From: Agrobacterium cavarae
GTDB lineage: Bacteria; Pseudomonadota; Alphaproteobacteria; Rhizobiales; Rhizobiaceae
Direction: 5' to 3'
Length of the DNA stretch: 64,000 bases
Assembly: GCF_004310285.1 (NCBI RefSeq)
Contig: NZ_SISF01000032.1
Coordinates: forward strand, 372,001-436,000
Shown here: piece by piece, positions 54,522 through 62,500 of the stretch
How positions within the stretch are numbered: the stretch's first letter is position 1
Layout of the letters: each line of letters opens with the position of its first letter
Made by a program: the position numbers and the translations under genes
Notes under the pieces: generated by a model
What the model was told of the DNA's origin: nothing
Seen by the model: only the letters and a program-made list of their open reading frames with translations
Database searches by the model: none

Positions 54522-55268
54522 TTAAAGGACGCCGTCGGCTTTAAGCTTGGACACCAGCTCAGAGACGGATCCAACCTTGACGCCTGCCTTGCGGCCAGCG
54601 GGCTCTTCGGTCTTCAAAACCTTGAGGCGCGGAGCGATATCGACGCCGAAATCGGCGGGCGACTTCTTGTCGAGCGGCTTCTTCTTGGCCTTCATGATGT
54701 TCGGCAGCGACGCATAACGCGGCTCGTTAAGGCGAAGGTCTGTGGTGACGACGGCCGGCAGCTTCAACTCGACAGTCTGCAGACCACCATCCACTTCGCG
54801 GGTCACAGCAACCTTGCCATCGGACGGCTCAACCTTGGAAGCAAATGTGCCCTGGCCCCAGCCCAGGAGCGCTGCCAGCATCTGGCCGGTCTGGTTGGAA
54901 TCGTCGTCGATCGCCTGCTTGCCGACAATGACGAGACCTGGATTTTCCGCCTCGACGACGCCCTTCAAAAGCTTGGCAACAGCGAGCGGCTCAACGGTCT
55001 CGTCGGTCTCGATGAGGATGGCGCGGTCGGCACCCATAGCGAGTGCGGTACGCAGCGTCTCTTCAGCCTTTGCAGGGCCGATGGACACGACGATCACTTC
55101 CTCGGCCTTGCCAGCCTCTTTCAGCCGCAGGGCTTCCTCGACGGAGATTTCGTCGAAAGGGTTCATCGACATCTTGACGTTGGCAAGCTCTACACCGGAG
55201 CCATCCGCCTTGACGCGGATCTTCACGTTGTAGTCCACCACACGCTTCACTGGGACAAGAATCTTCAT
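54522..55268 (-). CDS. etfB: electron transfer flavoprotein, beta subunit
   Basis: A 248-residue AMP-binding partner of EtfA. It starts MKILVPVKRVVDYNVKI; the signature LRLNEPRYASLPNIMKAKKK is near residue 195. The ATG at 55268 has AAGG 7 nt upstream; the open frame extends 42 codons further without family sequence. The upstream region holds a strong MerR-like palindrome at 55407. Confidence 0.97.
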   Translation of the reverse strand: MKILVPVKRVVDYNVKIRVKADGSGVELANVKMSMNPFDEISVEEALRLKEAGKAEEVIVVSIGPAKAEETLRTALAMGADRAILIETDETVEPLAVAKLLKGVVEAENPGLVIVGKQAIDDDSNQTGQMLAALLGWGQGTFASKVEPSDGKVAVTREVDGGLQTVELKLPAVVTTDLRLNEPRYASLPNIMKAKKKPLDKKSPADFGVDIAPRLKVLKTEEPAGRKAGVKVGSVSELVSKLKADGVL

Positions 55269-55406
55269 CGGCAGCCTTCTTTCAACTCCTGACCGTAAGC
55301 GCGTAGGCAAACGGTCCTCCTGACAATCAAGTTGAGCCATGGATACGCATTTTTCCAATGAGATCAACGGAACAATGCTCATGACGCGATGCACTCACGA
55401 AATATC

Positions 55407-55426
55407 TTACGTTGACGTGAACGTAA
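55407..55426. promoter_or_regulatory. palindromic operator upstream of etfBA
   Basis: TTACGTT-N-ACGT-N-AACGTAA: 18 of 20 positions are symmetric. It is 139 bp upstream of the etfB start and 23 bp past the rhomboid stop. The form resembles MerR-family sites (LiuR-type, TTACGT..ACGTAA) known to control branched-chain and fatty acid oxidation genes. Assignment to that regulator is inference. Confidence 0.65.
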
Positions 55427-55448
55427 ATACTCGCTCTCAGAATAATTT

Positions 55449-56225
55449 TCACGGAATACTATCGGATGGCCGTTCCGTTTGCGACACGCCAGCGTCTTGC
55501 AGCCCCTGATTTTTGTGCTGAACCGCCCGCGGCGTGACCAGTGTCCGGTCAAACAGTGGAACGCCGCTTCGACGAAAGAAAACGACAAGGATCGCCCCCG
55601 TCAGGATGCCTCCGACATGTGCCGCCCAGGAGACGCTTTCTTCCGGGCTCAGGAGCAGCATGACGAACTGCTGGCCGACCCATAACGCCAAGGGAATAAA
55701 CGCTGGAAGCGGCACCGGAATGCGCATGAAGACCAGCACCCAGACCCGCACGCGCGGATGCAGCAGAAGGTAGGCGGCAACCACACCAGAGACAGCTCCG
55801 GATGCCCCGATCAGAGGACCTTGGGACTGTGGCGCGATAAAGCCGTGGAGCAGCGCGCCAGCGGCGGCGCAGGCAAGATAGAAGATCAGGAAGCCGAGAT
55901 GGCCGAACGCATCTTCCACATTGTCGCCGAACACCCAGAGAAACACCATGTTCGTGGCGAGATGCCAAAAGCTCAGATGCAGAAACGCATAGGTAAAGAT
56001 CGTCGCATCTTTCGGCACCAGCACCAGCGCAGGGTCGAGCGAAGCATAGTCGAACAGAACGGCGGGAATGAAACCTAGGCCCAGCACCGAAGCGCTCGCC
56101 TGCTGATCGCTCGAAAATGCGCCAACGACCAGCCAGACGAGAATGTTGATGCCGATCAGCGAAACCGTCACATATTGCAGCTTGATGTGCTTCAGCGAGT
56201 TCGCATCATGCAGCGGGATGAACAT
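55449..56225 (-). CDS. rhomboid family intramembrane serine protease
   Basis: A 258-residue membrane protease with about six hydrophobic helices. The Ser is in GASGAVSGVVAAY, the His in SWAAHVGGILTG, and the HLSFWHLATNM segment matches the rhomboid oxyanion region. Substrates unknown. The ATG at 56225 has AGAGG upstream. It is 30 bp behind the adenosyltransferase gene. Confidence 0.93.
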   Translation of the reverse strand: MFIPLHDANSLKHIKLQYVTVSLIGINILVWLVVGAFSSDQQASASVLGLGFIPAVLFDYASLDPALVLVPKDATIFTYAFLHLSFWHLATNMVFLWVFGDNVEDAFGHLGFLIFYLACAAAGALLHGFIAPQSQGPLIGASGAVSGVVAAYLLLHPRVRVWVLVFMRIPVPLPAFIPLALWVGQQFVMLLLSPEESVSWAAHVGGILTGAILVVFFRRSGVPLFDRTLVTPRAVQHKNQGLQDAGVSQTERPSDSIP

Positions 56226-56254
56226 GGAATGCGACCTCTGCCTTTGCGCTCAAC

Positions 56255-56842
56255 TCAGCGGTTCTTTCCAGGTACCCAAAGGACATCCGCCTTCATGGCA
56301 TCTGCGTTGTGATTGGCGAAACGCGCGGCAACGAAGAGGAAATCGGACAGGCGGTTGATGTACTTCAGCGCAGCGGGGCTGACGATCTCGTCTTCCATCT
56401 TCGCAAGCTCCACCATACGGCGCTCCGCCCGTCTCGACACCGTGCGGGCCAGATGCAGATGCGCCGCGGCGGCCGAGCCGCCGGGCAGCACGAAGGAGGT
56501 AAGAGCCGACAGCGTGTCGTTCAAAGCATCGATCTCCTTTTCGATGCGGGTGACCTGCGATTCGACGATCCTCAGCGGCTCGTAAGACAAGGGCTTACCA
56601 TCATCGGGTGTTGCCAAATCTGCCCCCAGATCGAAAAGATCGTTCTGAATGCGAAACAGCATCGCGTCGAGTTCGGTCAAATCGGCGGTATGTAGCCGCG
56701 CCATGCCGATGACCGAATTGGTCTCGTCCACGTCACCATAGCTTTCGACGCGCAGATCATATTTCGCCCGGCGCGGGCCGGAGACCAACGCCGTGGTGCC
56801 GTCATCGCCGGTTCGTGTGTAAATCTTGTTGAGTTTCACCAT
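56255..56842 (-). CDS. cob(I)alamin adenosyltransferase, PduO type
   Basis: Transfers adenosyl from ATP to cob(I)alamin to give adenosylcobalamin. The 195-residue protein starts with the PduO ATP motif MVKLNKIYTRTGDDGTT and has SYGDVDETNSVIG, FVLPGGSAAAAHLHLART and VSRRAERR. It should supply the cofactor of the methylmalonyl-CoA mutase at position 1. Its start is 2 bp beyond the HIG1-like gene stop, so the two are co-transcribed. Confidence 0.95.
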   Translation of the reverse strand: MVKLNKIYTRTGDDGTTALVSGPRRAKYDLRVESYGDVDETNSVIGMARLHTADLTELDAMLFRIQNDLFDLGADLATPDDGKPLSYEPLRIVESQVTRIEKEIDALNDTLSALTSFVLPGGSAAAAHLHLARTVSRRAERRMVELAKMEDEIVSPAALKYINRLSDFLFVAARFANHNADAMKADVLWVPGKNR

Positions 56843-56843
56843 A

Positions 56844-57041
56844 TCAGCGCCCGCCTCCCGTCAGCCACAAAGTCAGCATGATCAAAACGATTGCAACGGC
56901 CTGCAGAATAAGCCGCAACTGCATCAACTGGTTGGAACGGTTGGCATCGGTCCCCTTCAACATGTTGAACAGACCACGGATGAGAACCAGCACGACCAGC
57001 CCCATGACAATGACCGCAAGCACGGTGGTAAAGCTGGACAT
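56844..57041 (-). CDS. twin-transmembrane HIG1-domain-like protein
   Basis: 65 residues with two hydrophobic helices (about 5-27 and 44-61) joined by a loop NMLKGTDANRSNQLMQLRL. This is the HIG1/twin-transmembrane pattern. Homologues associate with respiratory supercomplexes in mitochondria; bacterial function is not established. It is directly upstream of the adenosyltransferase gene. Confidence 0.85.
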   Translation of the reverse strand: MSSFTTVLAVIVMGLVVLVLIRGLFNMLKGTDANRSNQLMQLRLILQAVAIVLIMLTLWLTGGGR

Positions 57042-57135
57042 CCTATTGCCTCCCTCAGCATGTCGCGCAAAATGGTCAGCGTTTTTGCGATAACGACGAC
57101 TGCAAAGCGTTCTAACGGATGAGATGGCGATTTAG

Positions 57136-57969
57136 CTAGTCGAACTTGCGAAGAAGTCGGTAAAATAGAGAAGCCGGTAGTAGACGCTTCAACAGCACAC
57201 CCTGCTTTGCCGGGGTGGTGATGACGTAATGCGGGTTGGGACGGCGCGCTGTCAAAGCATGTTGCAGGTCCTTGTAAACCGCTTCGGGACCGAGCTTATG
57301 CTTGTTGACCGGTCCGCTGCCTTCCAGCCGGGCAAGCTGGCGTCTGTATTCCTGCGCATGCGCCGAATTCTCGATATCGATATTGGCCTTGATATGCTTC
57401 AAGGCCGTCGCCGTAAAATTCGAGGCGATCGGGCCGGGCTCGATGAGGCTGACATGAATGCCGCTGCCCTCCAACTCCATGCGCAGGGTGATACCGAGCC
57501 CTTCCAAAGCAAATTTCGACGCGTTGTAAGCGCCACGATATCGATAGGGCACCAGCCCAAGGATGGAAGAGCAATGAACGATTCGCCCCTGCCCTCGTCT
57601 GCGCATGAATGGGATGACACGGCAGGTCAGGTCGTGCCAGCCGAACACATTGGTCTCGAATTGCTGGCGCAGTACCGCGACAGAAATATCCTCCACCGCG
57701 CCGGCCTGCCCATAAGCGCCATTGTTGAAGAGCGCATCGATGCGGCCGCCCGTGCGGGCTGCGACCTCATCCACCAAGGCGGCAATGCTCTCCGGCCGGG
57801 TATAGTCCATGATTAGCGCTTCGATGCCCTGACCTTCCAATGCCGCCATATCCTCCGTTCGGCGCACCGTGGCAAAGACCCGCCAGCCATCACGGTGAAG
57901 CGCGCCGGCGCAATAAGCACCAATCCCGGTGGAGCATCCGGTGATGATGATGACGGGCTTTTCAGACAT
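57136..57969 (-). CDS. SDR family oxidoreductase
   Basis: A 277-residue classical short-chain dehydrogenase. The cofactor motif is TGCSTGIG, the active site has Ser in HCSSILGLV and YRGAYNASK (Tyr-x3-Lys). NNGAYGQAG replaces the usual NNAG. The substrate is unknown. The ATG at 57969 has GAGG 6 nt upstream. Confidence 0.92.
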   Translation of the reverse strand: MSEKPVIIITGCSTGIGAYCAGALHRDGWRVFATVRRTEDMAALEGQGIEALIMDYTRPESIAALVDEVAARTGGRIDALFNNGAYGQAGAVEDISVAVLRQQFETNVFGWHDLTCRVIPFMRRRGQGRIVHCSSILGLVPYRYRGAYNASKFALEGLGITLRMELEGSGIHVSLIEPGPIASNFTATALKHIKANIDIENSAHAQEYRRQLARLEGSGPVNKHKLGPEAVYKDLQHALTARRPNPHYVITTPAKQGVLLKRLLPASLFYRLLRKFD

Positions 57970-58141
57970 GGTATCCTCGACACTTCAACAAGCAGGTAAA
58001 GAAGCTTGCGTCCCGTTGAATAGCGCACAATTCTTGTCGGTAAAATGGAACCGATGCATGGTTTCGGGCGCTATACAATTCGAAACCCATTTCCCATATT
58101 TCATTGCTCGTTACGAATGAAATTCTGATCAAGGAGGTGAC

Positions 58142-59050
58142 ATGGCTGCCGCTTTAAGCCTCGCCCGCAAAGTTGCCTACGACGCCTATATTCACTTTGC
58201 CGAGGATGACGGCTGGGCCATGGCAAGCCATGTCGCATTGTCTGGCCTTTTGGCGCTTTTTCCCTTCCTGATTTTCGGAACCGCACTGGCGAGTTTCCTC
58301 GGTGCGGATCAGTTTTCGGAAACGGCGGTTCATCTGATCTTCGACACGTGGCCGGAGGCCATTGCCGGGCCGCTCGCGGCGCAGGTTCAGCAGGTTCTGA
58401 CGATACCGCGTGGCGGGCTTTTGACCATCTCGGTTCTGGCCGCAGCTTACTTCGCCTCCAATGGCGTGGAAGCCATCCGCATTTCACTGAACCGCGCGTA
58501 TCGCGTCACCGAAACCCGCTGGTGGTACATCACCCGTCTTCTCAGCCTATTTTATGTCGTGCTCGCCGTCATCATCTTTGCCGGCATCAGCATCGTCCTG
58601 GTTGCCGTTCCTGTCGCTTTAAAATTCGTCGAAACCCGCTCTTCCCTTCTGACAGAGGTGCTGCAACTGGTTTCCAATCTCGGCCTTTACGGGACTATCG
58701 TGGTCTTGACCGCGGGCTTGGTTGCCGCGCATTTGTGGCTGCCGGCAGGCCGCCGCAAGCTGTGGGACGTTCTGCCCGGTATTCTGCTGACGATGATTTT
58801 CTGGATCATCGGCGCTGCGATCTTTGCCTACTACCTGGCCACCTTCGCCAACTATGCCGCCACCTATGCGGGTCTGGCCTCGGTGATGATCGTCCTCGTC
58901 TTCCTCTACATGGTCGGCGTTATCTTCATGCTGGGTGCTGAGGTCAATGCGGCGCTGATGAAGTACCGCGTTCGCCGGGTGGTGAAGGCTGGCATCCGCA
59001 CCGGCAGCCTCAGACGGGCGCTAGAGGCCGACGAAGCGGCGGACATCTGA
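58142..59050 (+). CDS. YihY/BrkB family membrane protein
   Basis: A 302-residue inner-membrane protein with about six hydrophobic helices. The family motif AYRVTETRWWYITR and the TYAGLASVMIVLVFLYM helix identify it. Despite the old RNase BN and BrkB names, its function is unclear. The AAGGAGGTGAC before its ATG is a near-perfect Shine-Dalgarno. Its 3' end overlaps the convergent gluQ gene by 30 nt. Confidence 0.93.
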   Translation: MAAALSLARKVAYDAYIHFAEDDGWAMASHVALSGLLALFPFLIFGTALASFLGADQFSETAVHLIFDTWPEAIAGPLAAQVQQVLTIPRGGLLTISVLAAAYFASNGVEAIRISLNRAYRVTETRWWYITRLLSLFYVVLAVIIFAGISIVLVAVPVALKFVETRSSLLTEVLQLVSNLGLYGTIVVLTAGLVAAHLWLPAGRRKLWDVLPGILLTMIFWIIGAAIFAYYLATFANYAATYAGLASVMIVLVFLYMVGVIFMLGAEVNAALMKYRVRRVVKAGIRTGSLRRALEADEAADI

Positions 59051-59902
59051 GGGCGTGCAACCCGCGTCACGCAGGACCGTTAGCCCTGTGCTGCCTTCGC
59101 TCTTCGACAGCTTGCGCCCATCCGGCCCTAAAATCAGGCGGTGATGATGATACTCCGGCACCGGCAGATCGAGCAGCGCCTGGAGCAGCCGATGCATGGA
59201 TGTGGCATGGAATAAATCGAGCCCACGCACGACCTTTGTCACGCCCTGCAGCGCATCATCAATGACGACAGACAGGTGATAGCTGGACGGGGCATCGGAC
59301 CGGGACAGAACCACATCGCCCCAGGCGGCCGGATCGGCTTCGATCGATGTCTCACTGCCCTGCCCCAACTCCAACCAGACCAAAGGATCTGAAAGCTGCG
59401 CCAGCGCTCTCTCCATATTCAGGCGCCAGGCATGTTTTGCGCCCGACGCCAGCAAGGCTTTGACCTCCTGGGGGTCACGCTCCTTGTCCAGTGGCGGATA
59501 GAGCGGTGCGCCATCCGGATCGCGTGGCCAACTTTGACCGGCTGACTCGTACTCCGAAACAAAAGCCTTGATCTCGCCGCGGCTCATGAAGGCCGGATAG
59601 ACCAGCCCCATGTCGATAAAACGATCAAGCGCCGCACGATATTCGAAAAAATGCTCCGATTGTCGCCGAACAGGCTCTTCCCACGTCAAGCCGAGCCAGC
59701 GCAAATCCTGATAGATACCCTGCTCGAAAGCAGGGGTGCAGCGCATCAAATCGATATCTTCGATACGCAGCAGGAAGAGCCCACCTTGCGCGACGGCCAT
59801 GTCATGGTTCAGGAAAGCCGAAAGCGCATGGCCCAGATGCAGCGGGCCGTTGGGACTGGGCGCGAAGCGAAAGACTGGATTTTGACGAAAAGGCGAAGTC
59901 AT
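59021..59902 (-). CDS. gluQ: glutamyl-Q tRNA(Asp) synthetase
   Basis: Attaches glutamate to queuosine at position 34 of tRNA-Asp. The 293-residue protein is a truncated GluRS-like catalytic core: RFAPSPNGPLHLGHA (HIGH) and GRKLSKSEG (KMSKS), without an anticodon domain. The zinc-binding Cys set of the enterobacterial enzyme is missing (YPAFMSRGEI here). The ATG at 59902 is preferred to a GTG five codons earlier. Confidence 0.94.
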   Translation of the reverse strand: MTSPFRQNPVFRFAPSPNGPLHLGHALSAFLNHDMAVAQGGLFLLRIEDIDLMRCTPAFEQGIYQDLRWLGLTWEEPVRRQSEHFFEYRAALDRFIDMGLVYPAFMSRGEIKAFVSEYESAGQSWPRDPDGAPLYPPLDKERDPQEVKALLASGAKHAWRLNMERALAQLSDPLVWLELGQGSETSIEADPAAWGDVVLSRSDAPSSYHLSVVIDDALQGVTKVVRGLDLFHATSMHRLLQALLDLPVPEYHHHRLILGPDGRKLSKSEGSTGLTVLRDAGCTPSDVRRFVGL

Positions 59903-59955
59903 GATGTCTTCTGCCACGTTTTGCGGCGAGCTGTCATTATGGACCGGGTTTTAAG

Positions 59956-60600
59956 ATGAAGATCATCCAATCCACGACCGACATCGAAGCGGGCGTGTCC
60001 GCACTTCGCCTGATCGATCCACGGCTGGAGCCGGTGATCGAGCGGGCGGGTGAAATCCCGCTCAGGCTGAACGAGGCCGGATTTGCCGGATTGGCGCATA
60101 TCATCGTCTCGCAGATGGTCTCCCGGGCGAGCGCCGATGCCATCTGGCGCCGCATGGTGGCGGGCACAGAAACCATGACGGCCGAGCGTTTTCTCGCCGT
60201 GGATGAGGCGACCCTCTCAAGCTTCGGCTTGTCGAATGCCAAACGGACGACACTCCTGTCACTCGCTGAGGCAGTTGCCGCAGGCGAGCTAGATCTGATC
60301 GAACTCAGCCAGCTGGAACCAACCGTCGCGATGCAACGATTGACGGCCCTGAAAGGCATCGGTCCTTGGACGGCTGAAGTCTATCTGATGTTCTGCGGCG
60401 GGCACGCCGATATCTTCCCCGCTGGAGATGTGGCGCTTCAGGCCGCCGTGATGCACGCATTCGCGCTGGATGTCCGTCCGAGCCGAAACGAACTCGCCGA
60501 AAAGGCGCTTTTCTGGTCGCCGTGGCAGTCAGTCGCCGCGCGCATTTTCTGGGCCTATTACGCTTCGATCACGCGGCGCGATGCGCTACCGATTGCCTGA
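59956..60600 (+). CDS. DNA-3-methyladenine glycosylase II (AlkA-like)
   Basis: Base-excision repair glycosylase removing alkylated purines. The 214-residue HhH-GPD protein has LKGIGPWTAEVYLMF (hairpin) and the catalytic Asp in FPAGDVALQ. It lacks the N-terminal domain of Escherichia coli AlkA and is of the short form. Divergent from gluQ, 53 bp between starts. Confidence 0.93.
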   Translation: MKIIQSTTDIEAGVSALRLIDPRLEPVIERAGEIPLRLNEAGFAGLAHIIVSQMVSRASADAIWRRMVAGTETMTAERFLAVDEATLSSFGLSNAKRTTLLSLAEAVAAGELDLIELSQLEPTVAMQRLTALKGIGPWTAEVYLMFCGGHADIFPAGDVALQAAVMHAFALDVRPSRNELAEKALFWSPWQSVAARIFWAYYASITRRDALPIA

Positions 60601-60699
60601 AATCCGCCTTTCTTTCCGCGCTTCATTTAGAGGCTTCACAATCCTGTAACAACAGACCTAATATACAGATGTAGATGCAGAATCGCTCAGGAGACGCCC

Positions 60700-61257
60700 T
60701 TGACGATTGCAGTTTCACCACAGGCCCTGCCGGCGCTCGTCCTGAACGCAGACTATAGGCCACTGAGTTATTATCCCTTGTCGCTCTGGTCCTGGCAGGA
60801 CGCGATCAAGGCAGTCTTCCTCGACCGTGTGAACATCATCGCGGAATACGACCACGCGGTGTGCTCTCCCAGTTTTTCGATGCGATTGCCGAGTGTCGTC
60901 AGCCTCAAGACCTATGTTCAGCCAACGCGAAACCCCGCCTTTACCCGCTTCAACGTGTTCCTTCGCGACAAGTTCGAGTGCCAGTATTGCGGATCTCGCG
61001 ACGACCTGACCTTCGATCACGTCATCCCCCGCGCCCATGGCGGAGAGACGACATGGCACAATGTTGTCGCGGCCTGCTCTCCCTGCAACCTCAAAAAGGG
61101 CAGCAAGCTGCCAAAACAGGCCGGCATGTTCCCGCACCAGCATCCCTACCAGCCTACGGTTCAGGACCTGCACAACAACGGACGGTCTTTCCCGCCGAAC
61201 TACCTGCACGAAAGCTGGATGGACTATCTCTACTGGGATACCGAACTGCAGCCCTGA
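60700..61257 (+). CDS. HNH endonuclease family protein
   Basis: 185 residues. A zinc-supported HNH fold is clear: CQYCGSRDDLTFDHVIPR (DH), then HGGETTWHNVVAACSPCNLKKG. The N-terminal part (LVLNADYRPLSYYPLSLW) is typical of chromosomal HNH proteins of proteobacteria, whose role is unproven. The start is TTG at 60700 with AGGAG 6 nt upstream. Confidence 0.9.
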   Translation: MTIAVSPQALPALVLNADYRPLSYYPLSLWSWQDAIKAVFLDRVNIIAEYDHAVCSPSFSMRLPSVVSLKTYVQPTRNPAFTRFNVFLRDKFECQYCGSRDDLTFDHVIPRAHGGETTWHNVVAACSPCNLKKGSKLPKQAGMFPHQHPYQPTVQDLHNNGRSFPPNYLHESWMDYLYWDTELQP

Positions 61258-61356
61258 TTTTTCAGGACTGCCTCCGACGGCAAATGTAGGCACGAATTCT
61301 GTGTCCTTCGTACCGTTAGAGCGGACGAAGCGCTATGCAACGGCTACAGCATACGC

Positions 61357-61380
61357 CCGAGAATCGAAACCGATTTTCGG
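61357..61380. repeat. intergenic hairpin, possible dispersed repeat
   Basis: CCGAGAATCG, loop AAAC, CGATTTTCGG gives a 10-bp stem with one G-T pair, followed by AAAGCATGATGCG. It has no T-tract. It resembles short intergenic elements I recall from Rhizobiaceae. The whole 276-bp gap between the HNH gene and dsbB has no ORF of note. Confidence 0.45.
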
Positions 61381-61533
61381 AAAGCATGATGCGTGCAGTC
61401 TCAGAGACAGAGCGCACTTTGCGGGTCGAATAGGACGCACGGCACTTTAAATAACGGGATTCACACCAAGAGCTTAAAGCGAACCGCGCGCTTGACACAT
61501 CGCGTTGCGCTCTAAGTCCGCATCTCTCTTTGA

Positions 61534-62049
61534 TCAAGCGCTTTTACGACTCGCACCCCAGAATGCGATGCCGGCAAGCACTGCGCTTGCGATCACGTTC
61601 CAGCCCGCAAATGAGAGCCCCAGAACACGCAACGCTGCCTCGTTGCAGGACGGCGCCTTAATGGCGTTGAGATCATTCAAGAGATTGCCGGCATTGGTGG
61701 TGATGGAGGGTGCGCCGGTCGCACAGGTCGTAGGACCCGGCCAAAAACCCCATTCAACACCCGAATGATAGACGCCAAGCCCAAGCCCAATGAGCATGGC
61801 GATGCCGATCACGACGAGCAGCACGCGCGTGAGGACAGTTGGCAGCTTGAAGATGCTGGCGAGGATGGCAAGAACGCCGATCGGGATCGCATAATAGTAC
61901 GGCTCACGCTGCAACAGGCAAAGCGCGCAGGGCGTATAGCCGCCGATATGCTGAAATCCCAAAGCCGACCCAACGGTGAAGATCATACCCGCCGTGACAA
62001 GCAACGCCGAAACCATGCGGTTTTTTTCCGCTGAAACACCTACGCTCAT
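61534..62049 (-). CDS. DsbB-like disulfide bond formation protein
   Basis: A 171-residue inner-membrane protein with about four hydrophobic helices that should reoxidise a DsbA partner using quinone. The first Cys pair is in YTPCALCLLQREPYYYAI. A second pair (TTCATGAPS and APSCNEA) lies in the second periplasmic loop. Several starts are possible; the ATG at 62049 has GAGG 6 nt upstream. Confidence 0.88.
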   Translation of the reverse strand: MSVGVSAEKNRMVSALLVTAGMIFTVGSALGFQHIGGYTPCALCLLQREPYYYAIPIGVLAILASIFKLPTVLTRVLLVVIGIAMLIGLGLGVYHSGVEWGFWPGPTTCATGAPSITTNAGNLLNDLNAIKAPSCNEAALRVLGLSFAGWNVIASAVLAGIAFWGASRKSA

Positions 62050-62381
62050 CATCGTCCTCATAACGCCAAAATCCTGCAAACCACCTGAACAGGTGGAAAC
62101 TAAGGCGCCCCGCTCCGAAGAAAGTTCAGCGTCTCCACGAACGAGGCCTTAAAAAACAACGCCTCAAAGCAAGCCAAGCGAAATTGAACGATCGCGACGC
62201 GCTTCAGGACGGAAAGCACCATCGCTCTAATCCAGTCCCACCCGAACTGCAATCCTCAGAACCGCCGCTCCAGCGGCAGACAAGCAAAGTTTCATCAAAC
62301 GCAGTTTTCAGCAAAAACAGGTTGACCAAAGACCCGCGGTTCGTATAGTCCGCCGCATACCAACCGACACGCTTCGGAGTT
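62050..62381. other. intergenic region before tRNA-Leu
   Basis: 332 bp that hold the dsbB ribosome site and upstream region on the left and the tRNA promoter on the right. No gene is seen. A frame on - that crosses the tRNA is an artefact. Confidence 0.6.
62322..62349 (+). promoter_or_regulatory. sigma-70 type promoter of tRNA-Leu
   Basis: TTGACC (62322-62327) and TATAGT (62344-62349) are 16 nt apart, 33 nt before the mature tRNA 5' end. Confidence 0.75.
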
Positions 62382-62466
62382 GCCCCTTTGGCGGAATTGG
62401 TAGACGCGCCTGACTCAAAATCAGGTTCCGAAAGGAGTGCTGGTTCGATTCCGGCAAGGGGCACCA
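62382..62466 (+). tRNA. tRNA-Leu(CAA)
   Basis: Acceptor GCCCCTT (62382-62388) pairs with AAGGGGC (62456-62462), then A and an encoded CCA. The anticodon arm CCTGA-CTCAAAA-TCAGG gives anticodon CAA, reading UUG. A long variable arm and the GGTTCGATTCC T-loop are as expected for tRNA-Leu. An integrase gene begins 34 bp downstream, so this is probably the attachment site of an integrated element. Confidence 0.96.
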
Positions 62467-62500
62467 TCAGCTTTTCCGCACCATTGAAAAGATTGAGCTT

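Noticed and set aside
61492..61518. TTGACA followed by TAAGTC on + before dsbB
   Set aside because: Spacer is only 15 nt, the -10 is poor, and nothing but the antisense of dsbB lies downstream.
62204..62467. 87-codon frame on - beginning MVPLAGIEPALLSEPDFESG
   Set aside because: It is the antisense translation of tRNA-Leu, a well-known false protein family; not a gene.
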